Shown here: piece by piece, positions 43,701-51,588 of the stretch
Numbering within the stretch: the stretch's first letter is position 1
How the letters are laid out: each line of letters opens with the position of its first letter
From: Spisula solida
Lineage: Eukaryota > Mollusca > Bivalvia > Venerida > Mactridae
Direction: 5' to 3'
NCBI GenBank assembly: GCA_947247005.1
Contig: OX365944.1
Coordinates: 22,171,501-22,235,500, forward strand
Length of the DNA stretch: 64,000 nucleotides
The notes under the pieces: generated by a model
Databases searched by the model: none
The model's input: the letters and a program-made list of their open reading frames with translations, nothing else
Told to the model about the DNA's origin: nothing
Translations under genes and position numbers: made by a program

Positions 43701-46700
43701 ATTACTAAGACGCTAACACTGAACAGGTCAATAAAGAATGTGTCAGCTATTTATAGGATATGACCAAAGGCTTAACAACAAAGTCCTCAAAGCCTAATAT
43801 TAAATTCCTGTAACTGTTCAATGTTCAGTAAAAATGTACCAGCCCACACAAAGTATTCATGTATAGTTCTTAAGTTCTTAAGTACATGTACAGTACAACC
43901 TCTGTAGAGCAACACCCTTTGGAAGCTGCAAATATTAGCCGTTGCATAGACGTTGTTGCTCTACAGAGGTTAAATTTACAGTAAATATCAGCTTATAGAA
44001 ATTATATCTGCTACAGCCGTTTATCTTCAGTTTCGATGTGATGATGAACCACACCGTCTTTTGTAAGTTGCTGACATCTCCACACAGCTTGATCTCAAAG
44101 ACCTGTCATAGGGCCAATTTTCAGTCATACTTCTTTCAGATTAGGGCAGGTTTGTAGTCATGATGATACGTTAAGAATAACCTATCAGGCCTCAATGAAT
44201 CCACTCGTCCGCTCGTCCTGCACAATATCTTCCTTCTTTATTTATATAGCAGGACAAGTAAGATTTTGGGGTTTTCTTCGTTGCCTATATTGCAGGACAA
44301 GTGTTTTTAAAAATATTTGTTGAGGCCTGCCTATATCAGGTTGGAGGGGTGTTGAAAACCCTACATCCGGGTACAATGTTGTTGTCAATGATCCTAGTTA
44401 TATACCTTAGCATCCAGCTTAAATAATGTATGAACTATATACGAACACAAGTTTAAATACAATATGGGCCAATACGTAGTAACCAGTTCTACTACGAAAT
44501 GTTGTAATTTTAATAATCGTGTTCTTTAATTTTATTATTTTATACATGTATATAAAGTTGTGATATGTTTGTCATTTTTTTAATTCTAAAAGGCACCCTT
44601 TGTTGTTTATACATCAATGCTTTTCTTGTAAAAGAACTGGTATAAAGCAGTATTTACAGTAGGTAGGCAGATACGGTATTAAATGCAGTCAAGGTTAGTC
44701 AAGGTTAAAGATACCGTATATCGGGTAATTTTCGCGTACTGCAAATTTCGCGATTTTCAGCAAAATCAAATTTTAGCAATGCTAATTTTAGCGATTTCTA
44801 ACCTCTGTTTGTTTTTTCGCGTTTCCATCATGTAAGGGGAGATTAATCCAACATGATTTTTTGAGCGCAGCTAAAAGCCAGTATGTACCGGTTGGTACAC
44901 CCGCGTGCGTTTTTTGTTGTCAACAGCGGGATAGCATATTATTTTCACAGGTAAAATACAGAGATGTGTTTTTCACACCTCGTCATTTATTTTCAATTGT
45001 TTCATACAATAGACGGGAAAATTCTTTTGTTAAATTGGCCCCTTTTTGTTTACATTCAAGACTGATGAATAAGTGATAATACGCTTGTTGGTGTAATAGC
45101 ATCTTAAACAACATAATTGTTTAAACTTTGAACTTTATAGGTGGTTTAGTTAAATTAGTTTTACTAAAAGCTTATGTATGATTTATACGGATTATGTTAT
45201 CATATAGTACTAGTAATTAGTATAAACTATCGATTTTTCATCACACGTTAATATTTCGATGCCGGTAGACGAAAACGGAAGTAGAAATATTCATCTACGG
45301 ACAATCGCGAAATTCTGGTATGCATTTTTCGCTGTTTTCAATTTTAGCAAATTGGTTTGGAGGCGAATAAAGCGAAAATTAGGTACGCGCGAAAATTACC
45401 CGATATACGGTAATTGTACAATTCATGCAAGTTGATCACTATGTTACTTTGTTATAATCTAAAAGCCTCTAAATTCATTCTGTATTGTATAGAAAGTAGC
45501 TTCTTTCAACAGCTTTAAATGCAGACTATAGCTTGTATGCAACAAACATAACTTAAACTAGTTCCTGATATACAATGTTATATTAAACATTGTATAGTAA
45601 CTAAGTGAATACAAGGTCCTGACTATCTTGCCATGACTTTATAATCTGATACCTAATATTATAATGAAACCCTGAAGATACAATGTAGCTGTTCAATATA
45701 CTGTATATAGCTGTTACATCTACATAAATATGTTATGCTGTCATAAATATGACAATTCTGTAACATGCGCAAAGAGAGAGAGACATAGACAAGAGTAAAT
45801 AGGAAAGATAAAAGAATAGATATGGGCAAGTATGATTGCAAGTAAAGTTTAAAAGACATTAATAGAAAGTTTTGCACAGTTACTTTTGGCCATCAAGCAA
45901 GACCAATCCAGCTTCCAGACCAGACCAGACGAAGAACAGACCAGATCAGACCATGAACAGACCAGATCAGACCAGACCAGACCAGACAAAAAACAGACCA
46001 GATCGTACAAAGAACAGACCAGACCAAACCAAGACCGGACCAGACAAAGAACAGACCAGATCAGACCAAGAACAGACCAGATCAGACAAAGAACAGACCA
46101 GATCAGACCAAGCACAGACCAGATCAGACAAAGAACAGACCAGATCAGACCAAGAACAGACCAGATCAGACCAAGCACAGATCAGACCAAGAACAGACCA
46201 GATCAGACAATGAACAGAGCAGGCCAATAACAGACCAGATCAGACCAGACCAAAAACAGACCAAGACCTGACCAGATCAGACAAAGAACAGTACAGATCA
46301 GACCAAGAACAGACCAGTTCAGACCAAGACCAGACCAGATCAGACAAAGACCAGACCAGACCAGACCAAAAACATACCAGATCAGACAAAGAACAGACCA
46401 GATCAGACAAAGAACAGACCAGATCAAGAACAGACCATATCAGACCAAAAACATACCAGATCAGACAAAGAACAGACCAGATCAGACAAAGAACAGACCA
46501 GACCAAGAACAGACCAAGAACAGACCAGATCAGACCAGACTAAGAACAGACAAAGAACAGACCAGACCAAGAACTGACTAGACCAGGACCAAGAACAGAC
46601 CAGACCAGACCAGACAAAGAACAGACCAGACAAAGAACAGACCAAACAATGAACAGGCAAGATCAGATCAGACCAAGACTAGAACAGACCAAGAACAGAC

Positions 46701-48924
46701 AAAGAACATACCAGACCAAGAACTGACTAGGCCAGGACCAAGAACCGACCAGACAAAGAACGGACCAGACAAAGAACAGACCAGACAATGAACAGGCCAG
46801 ATCAGACAAAGAACATACCAGATCAGACCAAGACCAGATCAGACCAGACCAAACAATGAACAGGCCAGATCAGACCAAGACTAGAACAGACAAAGAACAA
46901 ACCAGACCAGACCAAGAACAGAGCAGACCAAGAAGAGAACAGACTAAGAACAGAACAGAACTTTATTAACTCTAGTTGTCACAAGATTGCAGATTTAAAA
47001 TTTTGCACATGGTCAGAATCCGCTAAGGAACTTATGAAAGATTATAGGCGAAAATTACCTAGATACGAGATTTGGCTGATAGAATAGAACAGAATTTATT
47101 GCCAATCATGGACCCTTTCAGACATAGCATCACAATATAATAACATTGTATACTGCTTTCTCATGGAGTCGATCCCCTAAGAGATAAAAACCTAACATGC
47201 ACACTTCAAATTGTTTGGTCTGCAACTAAATTTCATTTTCTGACTGAGAAATTACTGAACTACAGTAAAATGAACCATTTCTGGAATAAAAAAGCTTTTA
47301 TCTTAAAATATTTACTGTGAAGCAAGTACCAGTCAAGAGGCTCCGTCATTCAGAAACTTTCTCATCGACCCGATCCCTCCGATTGGTCAGTCTATAATTA
47401 ACCCAAAGACTGAATTATTTTATGAAACACAGTGGTAACATAAAGTTTGTTCATCACAGATACTATTTACAGAATTTAATTAATGTGGACAAGTATGTTG
47501 ACAAAAATATGGACAAAAACAAAAACCCATGGTTACGAGCTTAGGTATTACTGCTCACCAAAATGGATTTTTCAGGGTTGGTTTTAAATCAGTCCACAAA
47601 AATTGTTTACATGCGCTTTTATGCACATTTTTTGCTGTGATGACAGGAAAAAGTCCACTTTCAAACTTGCATATGTTTTGGAAAGGAACCATCACTGCGC
47701 GTGTTTATATTCTGCAAAAATAAGTAGGGCTCGGGTCGATGAGAAGGATCGACTCGATGAGAATCAAGTATACAATTTGTAAGAACATGCACATAAAGTA
47801 TTATAATATAACAATTGCTTGATTCTGACTAGACAACACAAGTAACAAAGGCTATGCAACAGTAAAAATACAAAGGCATTTTAAATGACTGAAGCAAATA
47901 ATTAAAATATCTATAACAAAGATATGAGGTCGAGAAATGACTGGAAGGTTATTCCTGGCCTTCACCATTCTAGTGAAGGTCTAACAGAAGATCTTGTCAG
48001 CGAGGCGATCCTAGAAAACCTGTTTCCTCCCTGTGTACAGCCAATACTGACCATTGTGGATGCTGGAATGTCTACAAGTCTAGAACCTTGTAGAGCATGA
48101 GCATCAGAAGCCTTGTGGTAAGTTAAAGACTTTCTAGGATTTCCCAGTAGAGTTCACCTAGCAGTTTTCTAACATTCCCCCTGGGGTTTTATTCGTGAAG
48201 TTGTTGATCAAGAATCTGCAGGCATGTACCTGATCAAGGTCACTTATGGTGGTCTCTGAGGTAGGATCCCAGAGTGTTGCAGCATACCCGAACATTGGCC
48301 TTGTGATTTTCCCATATTCGTTTTTGAGGTTTGAGGCAGAGAAAACCAACAGTCCTGTTGTAATTCTTGGTGGTGTTGCTGATATGTGGGTCCCAGGCGA
48401 GGTCTACAGATATCGTGACTAGTATAGGATATTTGCCTCTACGTATGACTTGTTTGCCTGCGCGAACAGACCTTTAATTTAAACTTAGCTTAAACAGAGC
48501 AATAGGCAGTCAGTTTGAAATTCTGTTAGAACCGTCATGAAAGCAATAAAGCAAATGAGAATTCAGAACATGCAAGTTAGACATTTTATTAAAAAAATTA
48601 TAATCTTAGATCTAGTATCTATTGTCCACAAACTCTGTCAGTTAACTGTAGCAGTGGGTTCACTTTTAAAACATGTGTGAGAACATTGTGGCCTTGATAA
48701 TTGTTGATAATGATAACATACTCGAAAGTACAGTATGAAAATGTGACTGAAAATGATTAGCAGACGAAATGAAATAATTATAGTCTGAAAGCAGACCATT
48801 TAGCTCATTGAAACTTTACCTTTATCAAGTCCAAAGGATGAGTGCAGCACGCTGCCATCGCGCTGGCTATGCCACCAAAATACCATCTTCCAATTCGTTT
48901 GGTTTTGTCAACTGTCGTTGTCAT
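34669..48924 (-). CDS. SLC25A10: Mitochondrial dicarboxylate carrier (SLC25A10), complete
   Basis: Inner mitochondrial membrane exchanger of malate or succinate for phosphate. Exons in transcript order: 48924-48820, 42248-42132, 41442-41282, 40897-40856, 40514-40304, 38798-38718, 38499-38443, then either 36434-36333 or 34767-34669 as last exon. Phases match throughout; the product is 291 or 290 residues, against 287 in the human protein. The three carrier signatures are present: HPLDLIK in repeat 1, TPADMVNVR in repeat 2 and MPLDVMKTR in repeat 3. WYFGGIAS, LFSGATMATSRA and FMFLEQIRM are close to vertebrate SLC25A10 and distinguish it from the oxoglutarate carrier. Intron 1 is 6.6 kb and full of repeats. 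Convergent with the polycystin gene and divergent from the NACHT/WD gene. Confidence 0.96.
34893..35141. mobile_element. Inverted-repeat element between the two last exons
   Basis: Left gggtactgctttatcaaagc followed by acttacg; right cgtaagtgcttttgataaaa followed by cagtaccc: inverted with one indel. No coding frame. Confidence 0.75.
35150..35340 (-). repeat. Dispersed repeat, agtttcat...gaccaat family
   Basis: Contains gtgaaatttcatggacatca, gaccaatagtcaatag and the tail caatatgtcttccccaacta. The same order of phrases is found at 40560-40790, and partly at 42850-43080 and 52440-52620. Confidence 0.6.
35341..36332 (-). other. Between SLC25A10 last exons, nothing else recognised
   Basis: AT-rich. 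If exon 8a is used it would hold its 3' UTR; no strong AATAAA is close to 36333 on the minus strand (nearest variant AATAAG). Confidence 0.5.
36333..36434 (-). CDS. SLC25A10: SLC25A10 alternative last exon, proximal copy (8a)
   Basis: GFMPAFVRLGPHTILIFMF then LEQIRMHFGDDPKN and TAA. Acceptor attacag. It is the first of two homologous last exons met by the transcript; it has Ile for Thr in TILxF and His for Asn in RMxFG compared with the distal copy. Confidence 0.85.
   Translation of the reverse strand, partial: GFMPAFVRLGPHTILIFMFLEQIRMHFGDDPKN
36437..37135 (-). repeat. 29-base minisatellite upstream of exon 8a
   Basis: About 24 units of ataaacccagtaatatacat plus gtatacaat (plus strand). 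On the minus strand about half read attacaggg, the real acceptor context, and the rest attactggg, which lacks the AG. Confidence 0.95.
37358..38363. mobile_element. About 1-kb DNA transposon with 25-base inverted ends
   Basis: Perfect inverted ends starting gtgggacgttcaaaaataaa, at 37358-37382 and 38339-38363, in intron 7 of SLC25A10. The interior is less AT-rich than the intron and contains an open frame of 97 codons (37877-38170) with no recognised similarity. Superfamily unknown; target duplication not clear. Confidence 0.75.
38443..38499 (-). CDS. SLC25A10: SLC25A10 exon 7
   Basis: NILACFVDIGKNGPQGFFK, 19 codons in phase 0, acceptor cttgcag, donor gtaagt. Corresponds to the matrix loop and start of the last helix. 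Confidence 0.93.
38718..38798 (-). CDS. SLC25A10: SLC25A10 exon 6, at the end of a 63-base array
   Basis: GAIATLLTMPLDVMKTRMMN then APPGTYK, third carrier signature. Acceptor ttttag ends at 38799, donor gtaaga. Its acceptor and first 33 coding bases are copy 1 of a 16-copy array; only this copy is followed by the rest of the exon and a donor. Confidence 0.95.
38768..39775 (-). repeat. 63-base array of splice acceptor plus exon start, 16 copies
   Basis: Copies begin (plus strand atggcattgttaac) every 63 bases from 38768 to 39713. On the minus strand each reads cttacatttcag, or ttttag in the first and last, then ggtgccatagcaac...ttaacaatgccatta. That is the acceptor and first 33 coding bases of exon 6, after which upstream copies run into tagtataatt instead of the exon body. 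Confidence 0.97.
40090..40290 (-). repeat. SINE-like module, intron 5 of SLC25A10
   Basis: Phrases cacatgttgagaagttgctg, gatacagtccaggaaaacta and gttaaacccgaataaata are shared with 41930-42105 and 53830-54215. Confidence 0.65.
40304..40514 (-). CDS. SLC25A10: SLC25A10 exon 5
   Basis: Encodes YKHAGDGLYRVLKQEG, KLFSGATMATSRAVLVTIGQ and DNEVLHFTSSFCA: second half of repeat 2 and start of repeat 3. Donor gtaagt, phase 0. Confidence 0.95.
40560..40795 (-). repeat. Dispersed repeat, agtttcat...gaccaat family
   Basis: gcgaagtttcattgtaatcg then gaccattggttaaggaga and tcagtatgtctcccccacta. Fills most of SLC25A10 intron 4. Confidence 0.65.
40856..40897 (-). CDS. SLC25A10: SLC25A10 exon 4 (42 nt)
   Basis: Microexon encoding MQNDVKLPPDQRR with split codons on both sides. 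The peptide matches the conserved loop MQNDxKLP of the family. Confidence 0.94.
40898..41281 (-). other. SLC25A10 intron 3, nothing recognised
   Basis: AT-rich intron between exons 3 and 4. No repeat identified. Confidence 0.6.
41282..41442 (-). CDS. SLC25A10: SLC25A10 exon 3
   Basis: LTYSMTRFAVYDVGRKTL, then GGFVGTPADMVNVR: end of carrier repeat 1 and the signature of repeat 2. Acceptor ttacag, donor gtaaga, phase 2 out. Confidence 0.95.
41770..42105 (-). mobile_element. tRNA-derived SINE with 3' module, intron 2 of SLC25A10
   Basis: tRNA-like part with minus-strand B box (plus gagattcaaaccagggacc, 41791) followed by the module cagtccaagaaaactggttg and aaaaatgttgagtaagagcg, also present at 40090 and 53830. 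Confidence 0.65.
42132..42248 (-). CDS. SLC25A10: SLC25A10 exon 2
   Basis: VHMQTQQGQVSIFFMAKQLF then KSDGVLGFYNGLSASVLRQ. VHxQTQQ continues the signature of exon 1 and GLSASxxRQ is diagnostic of dicarboxylate carriers. Acceptor tttaag, donor gtgagt. Confidence 0.95.
42296..42555. mobile_element. 260-base MITE, aagcatctta family copy 3
   Basis: Left ggttggtaatcactaagcat and right agatgctttgtaaatagtag are imperfect inverted repeats. Interior aattttcttaaaatctttaa and gaaaacatgagttattcttc match the copies at 22594 and 27299. Confidence 0.8.
42850..43080 (-). repeat. Dispersed repeat, agtttc...gaccaat family
   Basis: Contains catgcaaagtttcgtcgaaa then tctgaccaatggtaagaga, with accaactgaccaaccaacc and a tail tatagcccccatatac. 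Confidence 0.6.
43885..43985. mobile_element. About 100-base hairpin element
   Basis: cctctgtagagcaa (43899-43912) and ttgctctacagagg (43956-43969) are perfect inverted repeats, flanked by acagta on both sides. Shares ggaagctgcaaatatt with 5260-5275. Confidence 0.65.
44714..45410. mobile_element. 697-base TA-flanked DNA transposon, non-autonomous
   Basis: Perfect inverted ends ccgtatatcgggtaattttc (then gcg) at both sides, with TA flanking each end. The interior has repeated tttcgcg/tttagcaa stretches, including near-inverted sub-terminal copies. No transposase frame. Confidence 0.85.
45893..46960. repeat. 21-base minisatellite built on agacc pentamers
   Basis: About 50 units of agaccagatcagacaaagaa(c) with many shorter variants (cagaccagaccaga). 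The array is purine-rich on the plus strand and open in several frames on both strands purely through the repeat. Confidence 0.95.
47359..47745. mobile_element. 387-base inverted-repeat element
   Basis: ttctcatcgacccgatccct at the left and its inverse agggctcgggtcgatgagaa at the right (one mismatch in 20). A related partial motif atggagtcgatccccta lies at 47164. Confidence 0.7.
47930..48430 (-). pseudogene. Non-LTR retrotransposon reverse transcriptase relic
   Basis: Minus-strand translation shows LAWDPHISNTTKNYNR, then after a frameshift ITRPMFGYAATLWDPTSE and DLDQVHACRFLINNFTN. This is the C-terminal end of LINE (Jockey/CR1-like) polymerase proteins (pattern VRPxxEYAxxxWDP...QxxxxRF). Frameshifts and stops; the 5' part is absent. 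Confidence 0.75.
48820..48924 (-). CDS. SLC25A10: SLC25A10 exon 1 with start codon
   Basis: ATG at 48924-48922. Encodes MTTTVDKTKRIGRWYFGG, then IASAMAACCTHPLDLIK, ending in the first carrier signature. 35 codons, phase 0, donor gtaaag. The start matches the length of known orthologues; no nearer in-frame ATG competes. Confidence 0.95.
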
Positions 48925-51546
48925 TTTGATTACTCCAACAAAGAATTGAAGACGTGCGAGATGCAACCGAAAGTTAAACACAGGTCAATATTGGAAGGTC
49001 AAGGTTTATTATGAAGAGTATTTTCAATCCAATCGTCTGAGGATCCGGATCGGGCAGGTGCGCGTTGTTACGCGAAACAATATCAAAAACTCACAATTAT
49101 GCAATGAAACATCATGTAAACACGTGCTAAATGGACATGACATCATGTGAATAATATGCAATTAAGTGAAACGTTTACTTTGGGTATTAGCGCGGACACG
49201 ATTTTTGATGAATTCGCATTTTAACGCATTGTAAAACTAGTGAGTATTTCGGATATGAACATTTCGGATATTGTGTCTTTCTATCATGCTACTTTCTTAC
49301 TGACTCTACTGCTCTGAACTCTCAATGCAAGGCCCTACTCTTATATCATAACAAACATATTACGTTAAAACAGATTCATTCATGCAGCACTCATGACAAT
49401 AGTGTTTAGTTACCAATATAACTTGGCTAATTGGCTTTCAATTGATTGATCCTTAATTGGCTTTTAATTGATTGATCCTGTAGGCTAGCTGTCACTTTTC
49501 TTGTGGAGAGATCAAAGGTTTAACCTGAACAGTACATACTAGCGACGCAAATTTTTAAATTTTTGTCGACTTTTTCAACCGGAAACCGGAAAAATGTACT
49601 ACTAAATTATGGAGTCTACAAGCGCAAATGAGCGCTTACTCAACTCAGAAGAAACAGTAAGCAGTAAAACTTTTTGTAGGGTCAATGTCAACACGTCAAA
49701 AATACAATTCCAGCATGGTATTCTTAGTCCAGTCGAATTTATCAGATAAACGATTTCCTATCAACCTTAAGGAGGCATTGTATTTGAACTTGCTTGTATA
49801 AAGTTACAGAATGGTCCGATTGCTCAATGATCTAAAAATACCAAGCAAGATTTGAATGTTGTACCAAATCTCACAATATCTCCCAGCAATCTTGCAAAAT
49901 CTCATTTGTTCTCAAAACATTGTATCTCTTGTTTTAATGAACACATGCAATACTATGCAATAGATATATTATTCACCTTTTAAAAGCTGCTGCTTTACAA
50001 TGATACCTCATTTAATGAAATCAGTCAACGAATAAAACAATAGACTTCAAAGAGCCAGACCTACTCTTGTTTTAATGGAAATGCAAAGCTTTTCAGAAAT
50101 TACCCGATTTGCCTCATTCAAATCATAGTTTTCTCAATTATATAAGAGTTAGACAAAAATGAATAACCTCATACACTAGAAGAAACTAAAAAACTTGAAG
50201 GGATGACAAACAAAACATTTTATACAAAATAACAGAATCTGCTGCATTTTCTCTCAGCTTTCAATTGAGTGTCCAATCTGTGTGTTTAGATCGTTGGATT
50301 GCGTAACACGGCAAAATACATGTACATGTATGTATTGTAACAGGTGGTTAATAAATCATGGCTCCAATGGAACATAACTTTTGTACAAAACCAGCCAGGT
50401 TAGATGCCAAACACACAGCAGATCATGGATTCTTGATCCTACATCAGTCACGATTTACTTTATGTTCATATATACATGTACATACGAGGGGTGATCCAGA
50501 ATTACGTGGACTTTTGCTCTCATTCAAAAACCGTTATACTTACAGTTACAAATCTGCAGACCATGTAGTATTAATATTTATTCAAATTTCATTCTGATAT
50601 GATCATAAATAAGGAAAATACAGCGTCTGTTAGAGCGTATAGTTATAAATCGCGGGGCAGCTCAGAAATGACGTACGAAGTCATCTTCACGCCTGTATCA
50701 TTTCATAATGCTTTTGAACCCTGTTAACCAATTGTTCTTTATTTTTTCCTTACCCATTATGCTCTTAAATTATGTGTATTTAATCGTCCTGCCAATAGGT
50801 ACTAAACTCTTTCGTTACAAGCTCTACAAGATCATATTTTTCCACTAATGTCACGGATGTTTCATTCAGGCAAACATAAGTACCGATTCAGTCAACGTCG
50901 GGTTTTAACCTCTACCCTTATTGTCTGTCACATCACCCAAGCCTTCTTTCAAACGTTTACACCACTTAAAACACAAGTGGCCGTGATACAATAGGTCTAA
51001 TACCTGATTTCTCCAACATTTCTTTTGTCTGCGTTGGGGCTTTTCATAGCTGTACAACAAATCGCATGATTATGCGGCTGTCAATGAAATCTTGTGACGT
51101 CATTATTTACGTTAATTATGACATGACAACAAAAACACATATATTCATAACATGACGAATATAACGAATTTAACCTTGAAATTTCACCTAATTGTCAATA
51201 CGATATTCGTTAATATGATGTCATATTTCTGAACTTTTAAATTAAGAAACACAGTAACAATCAACAATATTGAAACAAATTTTAATGAAAAAACCTTTAT
51301 TGATCCGTGAAAGCATTTATGTGTTGCTATGGTAGCGTGTAACTGTTGATGCACATAATTGTTTTTAGATATGTGTTGTGATTTATGCCAATAATAGATA
51401 AAATCGCTTTTGTGTAACTTTCATAACGATCTGACCTAAAATAAACTTTTAAGAGCAAAAGTCCACGTAATTCTGGATCACCAGTATGTATGAATAAAAA
51501 TGAACCAGGTTATTATTTTCTTTCTAGGTGCATCTACACAGCAACA
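48925..51546. promoter_or_regulatory. Head-to-head interval between SLC25A10 and the NACHT/WD gene
   Basis: 2.6 kb separates the two start codons. It should hold the SLC25A10 promoter, possibly that of the plus-strand gene too. The mariner relic occupies 50485-51484. No CpG-rich block, TATA box in a convincing position or other gene was identified. Confidence 0.45.
50485..51484 (-). mobile_element. Decayed mariner transposon
   Basis: Inverted ends ggtgatccagaattacgtgg followed by acttttgctct (about 31 bases, perfect over the core), TA on each side. Minus-strand translation near 50900-51050 gives FKWCKRLKEGLGDVTDNKGRG, cut by stops, like the helix-turn-helix linker of mariner transposases. 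About 1.0 kb, so internally deleted compared with 1.3-kb mariners. Confidence 0.82.
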
Positions 51547-51588
51547 ATGAATAGGAAGTCGAGTTTTGAACCAGTTGTGAGGGAAAAG
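51547..51588 (+). CDS. NWD1-like: NWD-like exon 1, probable start
   Basis: MNRKSSFEPVVREK, donor gtcagt. An acceptor tttctag at 51521-51527 precedes it, so the exon itself may begin at 51528 and be preceded by another. The start is the least certain part of the model. Confidence 0.65.

Larger units (their letters stand above)
42249..48819 (-). other. SLC25A10 intron 1 (6.6 kb), repeat-filled
   Basis: No coding exon of another gene recognised. It holds a MITE (42296), a gaccaat-family repeat (42850), a hairpin element (43890), a 697-base transposon (44714), a large agacc minisatellite (45893), another inverted-repeat element (47359) and a LINE relic (47930). Confidence 0.7.

Noticed and set aside
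44861..45076. 71-codon plus-strand frame
   Set aside because: Sits inside the 697-base non-autonomous transposon; no similarity.
45849..46660. Several overlapping open frames in the agacc array
   Set aside because: Repeat-derived on both strands, with no start context or similarity.
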